A stretch of DNA of 64,000 nucleotides from Pseudomonadota bacterium. GTDB taxonomy: Bacteria; Pseudomonadota; Gammaproteobacteria; QQUJ01. Below the pieces are notes generated by a model. It did no database searches and was not told where the DNA came from. It was given only the letters and a program-made list of their open reading frames with translations. The translations under genes and the position numbers were made by a program. This document shows positions 1-11,931 of the stretch, piece after piece; the stretch's first letter is position 1, and each line of letters starts with the position of its first letter. Location: positions 149,863 to 213,862 of the forward strand of contig QQUJ01000019.1 in NCBI GenBank assembly GCA_008501635.1. The letters are read 5' to 3'.

Positions 1-14
1 GAGGAGGGGAAACA

Positions 15-212
15 ATGAAAGCCATTAAGTACACCGTGTTGGGCCTGGTAATCGGTATGCTTGTCGGCATCGGACTGGGTATCAACATTGGCAAGGAACG
101 ACCACTGCTCAGCAATCCTTTTGCAGAGGATCCCATGACTGAGAAAGCAAAAGCGGCCGCCAACAAGGCCAAAGAGATCTACGAAGAAACCAAACGTATT
201 ATCAAGGAGTAG
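15..212 (+). CDS. Small single-pass membrane protein, YtxH-like
   Basis: A 65-residue protein of unknown function. Residues 6-27 form a glycine-rich hydrophobic helix (VLGLVIGMLVGIGLGINIG) that should anchor it in the inner membrane. The rest is an Ala/Lys/Glu-rich amphipathic helix, as in YtxH-type or general-stress membrane proteins. A strong ribosome binding site (GAGGAGGGG) precedes the ATG, which supports real translation. It is convergent with rmuC. The family assignment rests on composition only. Confidence 0.6.
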   Translation: MKAIKYTVLGLVIGMLVGIGLGINIGKERPLLSNPFAEDPMTEKAKAAANKAKEIYEETKRIIKE

Positions 213-223
213 CCAGCCGCCGC

Positions 224-1471
224 CTAATCACCCTCGATCGTTCGCACCCCTTGCTCCATCGGCTCCAGAGACTCGATCTCTTTCTTACCGCTGCTGATGC
301 CCATCTCGGTAAAACGCCGCGCACCGGGCAGTACGGACCGTTCCAGTGATCCGACAGCCTTGTTGTAGGCATCGACACTGCCGCCCAGGCTACGACCGAC
401 TCTGGCAAGGTGTTCGGTGAAGGTGGCAAGGCGCTTATACAGTTCTTCACCGGTTTCGCGAATGCGCTCCGCATTTTCGGCCAGTGCCAGTTGTCGCCAT
501 CCGTAAGCCACGGCGCGCAACAGGGCGATGAAACTGGTGGGTGTGGCCAGTATCACCTTCTGGCGCAGTGCATCCTCGAGCAGGGCGGGGTCAAACTCCA
601 GGGCCGCACTTAGAAACTGTTCGCCGGGAATGAACAGGACTACAAAATCCGGCGCGTTTTTGAATTGATCCCAGTAGGCTTTGGTGGCCAGTTCGCGCAC
701 CCGCTCGCGCACCTTGCGCGCATGGCGCTCCAGTGCGCGGCGCCGATCGACGTCTTCGACTGCTTCAACAGCCGAAAGATAGGCATCCAGGGGCGTCTTT
801 ACGTCAACCACGATCTCGCGCTTATCGGGCATGCGGATAATCATGTCGGGCCGGGAGGCGCCTTCGCCGCTGCCTTGCGTCTCCTGTTCGAAGAAGTCGC
901 AGTGCTCGACCATACCGGCCAATTCAACCAGGCGACGCAGCGTCAGCTCACCCCATTGGCCTCGCACTTCGGGACGCCGCAGCGCTTGCACCAGTTTGCG
1001 GGTTTCGGCCTCCAATTGCTGTTGGGTCTGAGTCATTCCCTGTAAAAAGTTTGTCAGCGAGCCGTGCGCCTCTTTGCGTTCTTTCTCCATAAGACGGATC
1101 TGCTGCTCGGTCTTTTCCAGGGTTTCGCGAATAGGACGTACCAGCCCTTCGATGGCTTTTTCCTTTTCGGACAGGTCGGCCTGGGCCTGGACCTGGTATT
1201 GACGCAGATTCTCATGTGCCAGTTTGAGAAACTGCTCGTTGTTGGCACGCAGCGCCTGTGCCGACAGGGCGCTGAAGCTGTCGCTCAACTGCTGGCGAGC
1301 GAGTTCCAGAGTTTGCAGTCGCTCATCGGATTTCTCCTGCTCGAACGTCAAACGCGTTTCCAGCTCCGAATTGCGGCGGCGCAACTGTCGCGCCTCCAGT
1401 TGGGCGATGAGAAAACCCGCGAGAAATCCTACGGCAACTGCGATAAGGGCAATGGTTTCAGTCTCAGACAT
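224..1471 (-). CDS. rmuC: DNA recombination protein RmuC
   Basis: RmuC family protein of 415 residues, linked in E. coli to limiting inversion at short inverted repeats. An N-terminal membrane helix (about residues 5-24) is followed by a long coiled coil (30-190, rich in Glu/Gln/Arg). The conserved RmuC core then carries the blocks LRRPEVRGQWGELTLRRLVE, PDKREIVVDVKTPLDAYL and FIPGEQFLSAALE, a fold related to restriction-type nucleases. The start overlaps the 3' end of gph by 8 bases, making it the last gene of the minus-strand run mtaD-ubiG-gph-rmuC. Length is normal. Confidence 0.93.
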   Translation of the reverse strand: MSETETIALIAVAVGFLAGFLIAQLEARQLRRRNSELETRLTFEQEKSDERLQTLELARQQLSDSFSALSAQALRANNEQFLKLAHENLRQYQVQAQADLSEKEKAIEGLVRPIRETLEKTEQQIRLMEKERKEAHGSLTNFLQGMTQTQQQLEAETRKLVQALRRPEVRGQWGELTLRRLVELAGMVEHCDFFEQETQGSGEGASRPDMIIRMPDKREIVVDVKTPLDAYLSAVEAVEDVDRRRALERHARKVRERVRELATKAYWDQFKNAPDFVVLFIPGEQFLSAALEFDPALLEDALRQKVILATPTSFIALLRAVAYGWRQLALAENAERIRETGEELYKRLATFTEHLARVGRSLGGSVDAYNKAVGSLERSVLPGARRFTEMGISSGKKEIESLEPMEQGVRTIEGD

Positions 1472-2192
1472 CGATTCCCAGCCAGCTGAGCACCCCGAGC
1501 GGGGAGTCGATCATTCCGGAGGCGCCCCAGGTTTCAGGGTGGTCGTCGTCATGAAGATAGCCGAACAGGGCTATCAGGGTAATCATCCCGGCACGATTAC
1601 CGGCGATGATATCGCGCTCGGCATCACCCACATAGATACACTCAGCGGTACTGCAGGCAAGCAGTTCGCAGGCATGGTGCAGCGGGTCGGGGTCCGGCTT
1701 GGGTCGAGCGGCGGTATCACCGCTGACCACGCAGGCTGCGCGATTGCTCAGTTCAAGCAGATTGAGGAGCGGATCGGTGAGCCAGGCCGGCTTGTTGGTG
1801 ACCACACCCCAGCGTAGCCCGGCGTTTTCCAAGCCCCGCAGCAGCGCTTCAGTCCCGGGAAACAGGCGCGTGTCGTTCAACAGGTTCTCTTTGTAGATGT
1901 CGAGAAAGCGCTGGCGAATTTCCGCAAAGCGGTCGTGTTTGGCGCCGAACCCGAGCGCGTGACGAATCAGCCCGAGACTGCCGTGGGAGGTGAAAGGTCG
2001 CAACTCCTCCAGCGGCCGCGGCGGATGGCCGAGCTCGCGCAGCACCTGGTTGAGCGCATACCCCATATCCGGAGCGGTATCGACCAGGGTGCCGTCAAGA
2101 TCAAACAGTACCGTTGTGATCGGCTGCTGTGCCGGATCAACGTCTTTCACAGGCATCCCGGCTGCCGGGTCAGTGGAGGGTTTCTCACTCAT
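1464..2192 (-). CDS. gph: Phosphoglycolate phosphatase, HAD family
   Basis: HAD-superfamily hydrolase that removes phosphate from 2-phosphoglycolate (DNA-repair debris or Rubisco oxygenation product). Motif I is FDLDGTLVD with nucleophile Asp31 and Asp33. Motif II is VVTNKP, the motif III lysine lies in RPKPDPDPL, and motif IV is YVGDAERDI. The reading frame opens at a TTG at 2195, but the ATG at 2192 is the better start. It overlaps the ubiG stop by 8 bases, so translation is probably coupled. A 25-residue N-terminal extension precedes the catalytic domain. HAD phosphatases are promiscuous, so the substrate is inferred from the ubiG-gph pairing common in gammaproteobacteria. Confidence 0.88.
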   Translation of the reverse strand: MSEKPSTDPAAGMPVKDVDPAQQPITTVLFDLDGTLVDTAPDMGYALNQVLRELGHPPRPLEELRPFTSHGSLGLIRHALGFGAKHDRFAEIRQRFLDIYKENLLNDTRLFPGTEALLRGLENAGLRWGVVTNKPAWLTDPLLNLLELSNRAACVVSGDTAARPKPDPDPLHHACELLACSTAECIYVGDAERDIIAGNRAGMITLIALFGYLHDDDHPETWGASGMIDSPLGVLSWLGIDV

Positions 2193-2895
2193 CAACGCAC
2201 TGACACGCCACGATGTAGTTGATATCGGGTTTTCCTCCCAACTCGAATCCTGCGATCAGGGGATTGAAACGTATCCCCGCAATCGCTCTGGTTTCGAGTC
2301 CGGCGCGACGCGCCCAGGCATCCAACTCGGCCGGGCGGATGAAGCGATCGTAGTGATGAGTGCCCGGTGGCAGCATGCGGCACAGATACTCGGCCCCTAC
2401 GATGGCAAACAGATACGCCTTGGGATTGCGATTCAGTGTCGAAAAGAAAACCCAACCCCCAGGCCGTACCAGATCACGGCAGGCCTGTACCAGCGATCCC
2501 GGGTCAGGGACGTGTTCGAGCAGCTCCATACAGGTCACGATATCGAACGCGCCAGGGTGATCTGCCGCGAACTCCTCCGCAGCACTCAGTTGGTAATCGA
2601 TTGCCAAACCATGCTCTTCGGCGTGATAGCGCGCGGCGGCGAGCCCCCCTTCGGCCATGTCGATACCGGTCACCACTGCACCGGATTTTGCCATCCCCTC
2701 TGCAAGGATACCGCCGCCGCAGCCGATATCGGCGACCTTTCTCCCTGCCAGCGGGGTATTGTGCCCGATAAACGCGAGGCGAGCGGGGTTCATGGCGTGC
2801 AGGGGACGAAACTCACCGTCGGGATCCCACCAGCGCGCCGCCAGGGCATCGAACTTGCGCAGCTCTTCAGGATCGAGGTTGTGGGCGGTCTTCAT
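2185..2895 (-). CDS. ubiG: Ubiquinone biosynthesis O-methyltransferase UbiG
   Basis: SAM-dependent O-methyltransferase performing both O-methylations of ubiquinone synthesis. It has 236 residues, the usual length. It shows the N-terminal FDALAARWWDPDGEFRPLH block diagnostic of UbiG, the SAM-binding motif VADIGCGGGILAEGMA and the post-motif Asp (GIDM). The C-terminal FSTLNRNPKAYLFAIVGAEY and HHYDRFIRPAEL blocks are also present. It lies between mtaD (30 bases upstream) and gph (overlapping) on the minus strand. A quinone of ubiquinone type fits a respiratory gammaproteobacterium. Confidence 0.96.
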   Translation of the reverse strand: MKTAHNLDPEELRKFDALAARWWDPDGEFRPLHAMNPARLAFIGHNTPLAGRKVADIGCGGGILAEGMAKSGAVVTGIDMAEGGLAAARYHAEEHGLAIDYQLSAAEEFAADHPGAFDIVTCMELLEHVPDPGSLVQACRDLVRPGGWVFFSTLNRNPKAYLFAIVGAEYLCRMLPPGTHHYDRFIRPAELDAWARRAGLETRAIAGIRFNPLIAGFELGGKPDINYIVACQCVDE

Positions 2896-2924
2896 CGGTA
2901 TCAGGAATGGGGCAGGTGAATGAT

Positions 2925-4241
2925 TCAGTCGCCACGGATACGATCGGCCCAGTGGCGGCTTTGCGCCAGTATGGCCTCTTCATCCAAGGTGGTGAGCTGA
3001 CGCTCTTTGAGGACATGCCGTCCGGCAACCCAGACATCTGTCACGCAGTTGCGATTGGCTGCATAGATCAGTTGAGAGATCGGATTGTAAAGCGGTTGGG
3101 TCTCGACCGCATCGAGCCTCACCGCGGTCAGATCCGCCGACTTCCCGCATTCCAGCGAACCGGTCTCCAGGTCGATTCCGAGTGCCTTTGCGGCGTTGAG
3201 GGTTGCCATACGCAGTGCGGTGGCGGCCGGCAACGCACTGGCATCGTTGGCGACCGCTTTGGCGAGCAACGCCGCGCTACGCATCTCACCGAGCATGTCC
3301 AGATCGTCATTGCTGGCGACCCCGTCGGTGCCCAACGCCACGTTGACCCCCGCGTCGACAAGGCGTTGGACCGGGCAAAAACCGCTGGCCAATTTGAGGT
3401 TGGATTCAGGGCAGTGAATGATATGGGCGTTGGCATTGCTCAGCAGGTCGATCTCGTCGTCCTGCAACTGGGTCATGTGTACGCCGAGCAGCGCAGGGGA
3501 GACCAGCCCCAGACGCTGCAGTCGGGCCAGCGGGCGTACGCCGTGCTCCTGGACACTGCGCTCCACCTCATCGCGCGTCTCATGGATGTGCATATGGATC
3601 GGGATCTCCAGTTCGTCGGCCAGAACGCGGACCCGTTCCAGCGGTTCGTTGGAGACCGTGTACGGGGCATGCGGAGCAAAGGCCGTGCGCACCAGCGGAT
3701 CGTTGCGGTACTCATCGTGGAGTTCAAGCCCCTTGTCCAGGTACTCGTCGATACCACCTGCGTAAGCTGAGGGGAAATCGATCAGTATCAAGCCCACCGT
3801 AGCCCGAATACCGGCACTGGCAGCAACTCGAGCGGTGATCTCGGGAAAGAAATACATGTCGTTGAAGCAGGTGGTACCTCCGCGCAGCATCTCCGCTACC
3901 GCGTGCTGGGTTCCCGCGTGGACAAACTCTGCGTTTACCCAACACTGCTCGGCCGGCCAAATATGCTGGCTCAGCCACTCCATTAGCGGCAGATCATCAG
4001 CGTAACCGCGCAGCAGTGTCATTGCGGCATGCGTATGCGCATTGATCAGGCCCGGGATCAGTGCGTGATCCGGCAGTTCGATCACGCTCATCGGCCGATA
4101 TCGGTCGTCGATCTCTTTGCGTGGGGCTATGGCAACGATACGGCCTCGCGTCACCGCCATCGAATAGCCTTCCCAAACCACGCCGTGGGGTTCGACGGGA
4201 ATGATCCAGCGGGGATTGATCTGTGTGTCGACGGATTCCAT
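2925..4241 (-). CDS. mtaD: 5-methylthioadenosine/S-adenosylhomocysteine deaminase (TRZ/ATZ family amidohydrolase)
   Basis: Metal-dependent amidohydrolase predicted to deaminate methylthioadenosine and S-adenosylhomocysteine to the inosine forms. It carries the N-terminal metal motif NAHTHAAM (His69, His71), HMHIHETRDE around residue 215, and LGTDGVASNDDLDMLGE, typical of the MtaD/SsnA branch. The frame runs to 4340, but the upstream 33 residues are Cys/Pro-rich and unlike the family, so I place the start at 4241 (MESVDTQINPRW). It is divergent from mtnA, which acts a few steps later on the same by-product. About 438 residues, normal. Confidence 0.88.
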   Translation of the reverse strand: MESVDTQINPRWIIPVEPHGVVWEGYSMAVTRGRIVAIAPRKEIDDRYRPMSVIELPDHALIPGLINAHTHAAMTLLRGYADDLPLMEWLSQHIWPAEQCWVNAEFVHAGTQHAVAEMLRGGTTCFNDMYFFPEITARVAASAGIRATVGLILIDFPSAYAGGIDEYLDKGLELHDEYRNDPLVRTAFAPHAPYTVSNEPLERVRVLADELEIPIHMHIHETRDEVERSVQEHGVRPLARLQRLGLVSPALLGVHMTQLQDDEIDLLSNANAHIIHCPESNLKLASGFCPVQRLVDAGVNVALGTDGVASNDDLDMLGEMRSAALLAKAVANDASALPAATALRMATLNAAKALGIDLETGSLECGKSADLTAVRLDAVETQPLYNPISQLIYAANRNCVTDVWVAGRHVLKERQLTTLDEEAILAQSRHWADRIRGD

Positions 4242-4548
4242 TGTGGGCTCAAAGACATCGGAAGCTGAGAAGATACATGGTGGTCGATTCGGCCCGCAAC
4301 CGCACGACGTTTGCAGGGAGGCGATAAACAGACGCTGCACTGACCCGGTTTCGATCGTTGGTCACGATTCCCGCCCTGACGGCTTCCAGATCGGCGCGCC
4401 GTTGGCCACAGCCAGGTTGCGTTCCCCAACCCTGATCCGGTGGTGCCATCGCCAGGCCGCAACCCGCACAAATTCGGCATCATCCAGAAAAACGCCTTCG
4501 GCAGGCCGGGCTTGAGTAGCCTCGGGGCTGCGGGTATCGTTGCCCGCC
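4242..4548. other. Intergenic region between divergent mtaD and mtnA
   Basis: About 300 bases between two outward-facing genes, so it must hold both promoters. Short frames on both strands (for example minus 4362-4550) show no family resemblance and no good ribosome binding site, so I do not call them genes. I looked for a SAM- or SAH-type riboswitch because both genes handle SAM by-products, and saw no convincing match by eye. Confidence 0.4.
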
Positions 4549-5607
4549 ATGAACAGCGACCTTCACGATTCGATTCGCGCCATACAATGGAACGGCAATA
4601 CGCTGCGTCTGCTTGATCAGCGCGTACTTCCCCAGGATGAGGTTTATCTGGAGCTGCGCACCGCAGCGGAGACCGCGCGGGCGATCACCGATATGGTGGT
4701 GCGCGGTGCTCCGGCTATCGGCATCACGGCCGCGTACGGGGTGGTGCTGGCGATTCAGGACCGATTCGCGACGCATGGCCGGGAGTGGGGCGCCGCGATC
4801 GAAGGTGATCTGGCATTGCTGGCGGCCTCACGCCCTACGGCTGTCAACCTGTTCTGGGCGCTGAATCGGATGCGTGCCGCTATTGCCGAACAGGCGTCGG
4901 TGGAGGAAATCGAGGCGTTGGCGCGGCGTATCCACGAAGAGGACATTGCCGCCAACCGCCTGATGGGGGAACTCGGAGCCGGGTTGATCGCTGCACCGAG
5001 CGGGGTGTTGACGCACTGTAACACCGGCTCTTTGGCGACCGGTGGATTCGGCACGGCGCTGGGAGTGATCCGTACCGCCTTTACCGCAGGAAAGATCAGT
5101 AGTGTGTATGCAGACGAGACCCGACCGTGGTTGCAGGGCGCGCGGCTCACCGCCTGGGAATTGGTGCGCGACGGAATCCCCGTACGCCTGCTGGCCGACG
5201 GTGCGGCTGCCGCCCTGCTGCGCACCGGCGATGTGCAGTGGGTTATCGTGGGAGCTGATCGCATCGCGGCCAATGGAGATGTGGCCAACAAGATAGGTAC
5301 CTACGCCACCGCGATTGCCGCGCGCCATCACGGCGTACGTTTTATGGTGGTTGCACCAAGTTCCACCGTGGACATGAACACCCCCGATGGCAGTCGCATC
5401 CCGATCGAAATGCGCGATGAGAACGAGCTGCTGATGGCGGGTGGTCAACGCGTGGCTGCTGCGGGTGCAGGCGCCTGGAACCCCGTTTTCGACGTTACCC
5501 CGGCCAGCCTGATCGATGCCATCGTTACCGAGCGCGGAGTGGTGGAGCGCCCGGATACCCTGCGCATGGAAGCGATGATGGGTTCGATTGCCTCAGACGA
5601 GCCCTGA
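4549..5607 (+). CDS. mtnA: S-methyl-5-thioribose-1-phosphate isomerase
   Basis: Isomerises 5-methylthioribose-1-phosphate to 5-methylthioribulose-1-phosphate in MTA salvage. The protein has 352 residues with the family hallmarks [16 protein letters not shown], the catalytic-Cys segment [18 protein letters not shown] and the catalytic-Asp segment [19 protein letters not shown], followed by the [12 protein letters not shown] block. The frame opens at TTG 4540, but ATG 4549 fits the family better. None of the later salvage enzymes (mtnB, mtnC, mtnD) is in the window, which leaves the fate of its product open. Confidence 0.95.
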   Translation: MNSDLHDSIRAIQWNGNTLRLLDQRVLPQDEVYLELRTAAETARAITDMVVRGAPAIGITAAYGVVLAIQDRFATHGREWGAAIEGDLALLAASRPTAVNLFWALNRMRAAIAEQASVEEIEALARRIHEEDIAANRLMGELGAGLIAAPSGVLTHCNTGSLATGGFGTALGVIRTAFTAGKISSVYADETRPWLQGARLTAWELVRDGIPVRLLADGAAAALLRTGDVQWVIVGADRIAANGDVANKIGTYATAIAARHHGVRFMVVAPSSTVDMNTPDGSRIPIEMRDENELLMAGGQRVAAAGAGAWNPVFDVTPASLIDAIVTERGVVERPDTLRMEAMMGSIASDEP

Positions 5608-5738
5608 GGCGGCTGACGAAAACCTTCGAAACCCGGCCTACTTTCCAAAACCTCTTTTGAACTTGCTTTTTGAACGCTGAGAGCGACGGAGAAGCGCTCT
5701 CGCAGATGTTTTCCAGGCTGCGCTGGTCAACGGCCCTA

Positions 5739-5747
5739 TGGTATCAT
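5739..5747 (+). promoter_or_regulatory. Candidate extended -10 promoter of gyrA
   Basis: TGGTATCAT matches the extended -10 pattern (TGn followed by TATcAT, 5 of 6 bases) about 70 bases upstream of the gyrA ATG. No good -35 hexamer is visible, which is tolerable for extended -10 promoters. Confidence 0.45.
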
Positions 5748-5818
5748 GCGCGGTCATTATCCCAGCGCCGGCATGGCGCCCTGCACGGTCCCCGATCTGC
5801 TCAGGAAATAAGAACTAA

Positions 5819-8383
<2,565 letters not shown>

Positions 8384-8454
8384 TGCGTTCGGTGTCGCTG
8401 CGCGAGCAGAAATCGATTTTCACGCTTACATCCACTAAATGAGAGAGGTATGTG

Positions 8455-9537
8455 ATGTCACGGGTATTCAATTTCAGCGCGGGTCCCGCAATGCTGCCGG
8501 TCGAAGTCCTGGAGCAGGCTCGCGAAGAGATGCTGGACTGGAATGGCTCCGGTATGTCGGTGATGGAGATGAGCCACCGCGGCAAGGAGTTTGTCTCCAT
8601 AGCCGAGCGTGCCGAAGCGGATCTGCGCGAGTTGCTGGCGATCCCCGCCAATTACAAGGTGCTGTTCCTGCAGGGTGGTGCGACCAGCCAGTTCGCGATG
8701 GTGCCCATGAATCTGCTGCGGGGTAAGAACGCTGCCGACTACATCAATACCGGCGCATGGTCGAAGAAGGCCATCAAGGAAGCGGGTACCTACTGCAAGG
8801 TAAACGTGGCGGCCAGCAGCGAGGCAACGAATTTCACCACAGCGCCGGCGCAGGAGGAGCTCAAACTGGATCCGAATGCGGCCTATGTTCATTACACACC
8901 GAATGAGACGATCGGTGGTGTGGAGTTTCCCTATGTGCCGGAAACCGGAGCCGTGCCATTGGTGGCGGACTTCTCATCCACCCTTCTCTCGCGTCCCATC
9001 GATGTCTCGCGCTATGGCGTCATCTATGCCGGCGCACAAAAAAATATCGGCCCCGCCGGATTGACGGTGGTGATCGTGCGTGACGATTTGATGGGTGAAA
9101 TCCTGCCCGGCACGCCATCGATCTTCGACTATAAAAATCATGCCGATAACGATTCCATGTCCAATACCCCGCCCACCTACGCCTGGTACCTCGCCGGCCT
9201 GGTCTTTCAATGGATCAAGCGCACCGGCGGTCTGGCGGCGATGGGTGAACGCAATCGTCTCAAGGCGGAGCGCCTCTATAGCGCCATCGACGCGTCGGGC
9301 TTCTACGCCAATCCGGTCGAACCCGCGTGCCGTTCGTGGATGAACGTACCCTTCACCCTGGCCAATGCCGACCTGGACGCCGATTTTCTTGCTCAAGCCA
9401 AGGCTCAGGGTCTGGTGACGCTCAAAGGTCATCGCTCGGTCGGTGGCATGCGTGCCAGTATCTACAACGCGATGCCCGAGGCGGGCGTCGGCAAGCTGAT
9501 CGAATTCATGGGCGAGTTCGAGCGCGCCCATGCCTGA
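8455..9537 (+). CDS. serC: Phosphoserine aminotransferase
   Basis: PLP enzyme that converts 3-phosphohydroxypyruvate to phosphoserine and also acts in pyridoxine synthesis. It has 360 residues starting [15 protein letters not shown], the signature N-terminus. PLP-binding Lys196 lies in [12 protein letters not shown], and substrate-binding HRG and [11 protein letters not shown] are present. The frame also opens at GTG 8452, one codon earlier, but the ATG is placed correctly behind GAGAGG. It lies between gyrA and serA, so two of the three serine-pathway enzymes are adjacent. Confidence 0.97.
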   Translation: MSRVFNFSAGPAMLPVEVLEQAREEMLDWNGSGMSVMEMSHRGKEFVSIAERAEADLRELLAIPANYKVLFLQGGATSQFAMVPMNLLRGKNAADYINTGAWSKKAIKEAGTYCKVNVAASSEATNFTTAPAQEELKLDPNAAYVHYTPNETIGGVEFPYVPETGAVPLVADFSSTLLSRPIDVSRYGVIYAGAQKNIGPAGLTVVIVRDDLMGEILPGTPSIFDYKNHADNDSMSNTPPTYAWYLAGLVFQWIKRTGGLAAMGERNRLKAERLYSAIDASGFYANPVEPACRSWMNVPFTLANADLDADFLAQAKAQGLVTLKGHRSVGGMRASIYNAMPEAGVGKLIEFMGEFERAHA

Positions 9538-9602
9538 ACGCAACACCAGGGCTGCCAGCGGGTGGGTGGTAGAACAAAAGGTCACAGAAAGGTTTAAATA
9601 AG

Positions 9603-10769
9603 ATGTATAAAATACTGACTTTAAATAATATTTCCATCGCCGGACTGGAGCGTTTGCCGCGTGAATCCTATGAGGTTGCCTCTGAAATTCTGCATCCCGA
9701 CGCGATCCTGCTGCGCTCGTTCAAGATGCACGATATGGAGATTCCGGGGACGGTAAAAGCCGTTGGCCGTGCCGGTGCCGGTGTCAACAACATCCCGGTC
9801 GACAAGATGAGCGGCAAAGGTATTCCCGTTTTCAATGCCCCTGGGGCCAACGCCAACGCGGTAAAGGAACTGGTGATTGCCGGAATGCTGCTCGGGTGCC
9901 GAAATATTGCGCAGGCCTGGCATTTCGCGCGCGAGTTGGAGGGGGATGATGCCGCCATCGGTAAAGCCACCGAAGCGGGCAAGAAGAATTTCGTCGGGTT
10001 CGAGCTGCCGGGGCGCGCCCTGGGCGTGATCGGGCTCGGCGCCATCGGTGTCAAGGTCGCCAATGCCGCACTTTCGCTGGGGATGAACGTCATTGGCTAC
10101 GATCCGGACATCACCGTACAGCGTGCCTGGCAACTCTCGTCACAGGTGCAGCAGGCGACCAGCGTCGACGATCTGCTCGCGCGCTGTGACTTTGTTACCT
10201 TCCATGTGCCCCTCATGGATGCCACTCGAGGCATGATCAACGCCGATCGCCTGCGTCTGATGAAAAAGGGCGTCGTGCTGCTCAATTTCTCGCGTGACGG
10301 CATCCTTGACGATCAAGCGGTGGTGAACGCCATCGATGAAGGCAAAGTCTACAGTTATGTCTGTGACTTTCCGTCGAACCTGCTGAAAAAGCACCCGCGC
10401 GTCATAACGCTGCCGCATTTGGGTGCTTCGACCGTCGAAGCGGAGGATAACTGCGCCATCATGGTGGCCAATCAGGTTCGCGACTATCTGGAGAACGGCA
10501 ATATCACCAATTCCGTCAACTTCCCCGAAGTGGTCATGCCAAAGGCCCAGGGCGGTTATCGTCTGACCGTAGTCAATGCCAACGTACCGAATATGCTGGG
10601 ACAGATCTCCACCGACCTGGCGAAAGCCGGCCTCAACATCATCGATATGCTCAATAGGTCACGCGGCGATCTGGCCTACACCGTGGTCGATGTGGAAAGT
10701 GCGATCCCTGCCACAACGGTGGCCGAAATCGGTGCCATCAAAGGGGTGCTCGGCGTACGTACCCTCTGA
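9603..10769 (+). CDS. serA: D-3-phosphoglycerate dehydrogenase
   Basis: NAD-dependent first enzyme of serine synthesis, 388 residues, the short form. It has the nucleotide motif GLGAIG (144-149), catalytic Arg231 in NFSRDGILDD and His272 in LPHLGAST. A C-terminal ACT domain (about 317-388, YRLTVVNANVPNMLGQISTDL) suggests serine feedback. It lies 65 bases after serC and 26 before pheA. Placing serA inside the serC-pheA run is less usual than the bare serC-pheA-hisC order. Confidence 0.95.
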   Translation: MYKILTLNNISIAGLERLPRESYEVASEILHPDAILLRSFKMHDMEIPGTVKAVGRAGAGVNNIPVDKMSGKGIPVFNAPGANANAVKELVIAGMLLGCRNIAQAWHFARELEGDDAAIGKATEAGKKNFVGFELPGRALGVIGLGAIGVKVANAALSLGMNVIGYDPDITVQRAWQLSSQVQQATSVDDLLARCDFVTFHVPLMDATRGMINADRLRLMKKGVVLLNFSRDGILDDQAVVNAIDEGKVYSYVCDFPSNLLKKHPRVITLPHLGASTVEAEDNCAIMVANQVRDYLENGNITNSVNFPEVVMPKAQGGYRLTVVNANVPNMLGQISTDLAKAGLNIIDMLNRSRGDLAYTVVDVESAIPATTVAEIGAIKGVLGVRTL

Positions 10770-10795
10770 GGCCAGTCCGCAGCGAACGCGCCATC

Positions 10796-11887
10796 ATGAG
10801 TGATACCGAACAGCGATTAGCCAGGATCCGTCAGGAGATCGACGCGCTGGACGAACAGATCCAGGCGTTGATATCCAAACGTGCCGAATGCGCGGCCGAA
10901 GTGGGGCGGGTCAAGCGCTCGGAGGGGGCGGAGCCCGCCTTTTACTATCGACCCGAGCGTGAAGCCAAGGTGCTGCGTGGTGTCGTTGAACGCAATCAGG
11001 GGCCGCTCAGCAGCGAGGAGATGGCGCGACTGTTCCGCGAGATCATGTCGGCCTGCCTGGCTCTGGAAAAACCGATGAACATCGCGTTTCTAGGCCCCGA
11101 AGGAACCTTCACTCAGGCCGCCGCACACAAGCACTTTGGCAAGTCGATCAACACCACCCCGCTGGCGGCTATCGACGAGGTGTTTCGTGAGGTGGAATCG
11201 GGTGCGGCGCACTACGGTGTGGTGCCGGTGGAGAACTCCACCGAAGGGGTGATCAACCATACGCTGGACACCTTCGTGCTTTCCCCGCTCAAGATCTGTG
11301 GCGAGGTGGAACTGCGTATCCACCATCACCTGCTCGGTAATGAGCAGGATCTCAAGGCGATCAAACGTGTTTATTCACACCAGCAATCGCTGGCCCAGTG
11401 CCGCGAGTGGCTGGACCTCAATTTTCCGCACGTCGAACGCGAACCCGTAAGCAGCAATGCGGAAGCCGCACGTCGCGCTGCCGCAGAGGCGGGGACCGCG
11501 GCTATCGCCGGCATCATGACAGCGGAGATCTACGGGCTGAAAATACTGGTTTCCAATATTGAGGACGAACCGGAGAACACTACGCGGTTCCTGATCGTTG
11601 GGCGCAATCCGGTGCCGGTCAGCGGGAACGACAAGACGACGCTGCTTCTCTCGACCTCCAACAAACCCGGTGCGCTCTACCGGCTGCTCAATCCCCTCAA
11701 TACCCACGGCATCAGCATGTCGCGCATTGAATCGCGTCCGTCGCGGCGCGGTACCTGGGACTATGTTTTCTTTATCGATATCGAAGGTCACGCCGAGGAG
11801 CACAATGTGAAAGCGGCTCTGACGGAACTTGAGGAGGGCGCCTCCCTGTTCAAGGTACTGGGTTCATACCCCAAAGCAGTACTCTGA
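10796..11887 (+). CDS. pheA: Chorismate mutase / prephenate dehydratase (P-protein)
   Basis: Bifunctional enzyme converting chorismate to phenylpyruvate. Residues 1-90 are an AroQ-type chorismate mutase (RIRQEIDALDEQIQALISKR). Residues 93-275 are the prephenate dehydratase (FLGPEGTFTQAAAHKHFG, VPVENSTEGVINHTLD and the TRFLIVG motif). Residues 280-363 form an ACT domain carrying the ESRP motif, which mediates phenylalanine inhibition. Length 363 is typical for the pseudomonad-like form. Next comes hisC, and tyrA supplies the tyrosine branch. Confidence 0.96.
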   Translation: MSDTEQRLARIRQEIDALDEQIQALISKRAECAAEVGRVKRSEGAEPAFYYRPEREAKVLRGVVERNQGPLSSEEMARLFREIMSACLALEKPMNIAFLGPEGTFTQAAAHKHFGKSINTTPLAAIDEVFREVESGAAHYGVVPVENSTEGVINHTLDTFVLSPLKICGEVELRIHHHLLGNEQDLKAIKRVYSHQQSLAQCREWLDLNFPHVEREPVSSNAEAARRAAAEAGTAAIAGIMTAEIYGLKILVSNIEDEPENTTRFLIVGRNPVPVSGNDKTTLLLSTSNKPGALYRLLNPLNTHGISMSRIESRPSRRGTWDYVFFIDIEGHAEEHNVKAALTELEEGASLFKVLGSYPKAVL

Positions 11888-11931
11888 GACAACCACAACT
11901 CGAACGTTGCCACGACACTCAGGAGCGGACC

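Noticed and set aside
4242..4548. SAM/SAH-type riboswitch before mtaD or mtnA
   Set aside because: Searched by eye on both strands for the conserved cores; nothing matched.
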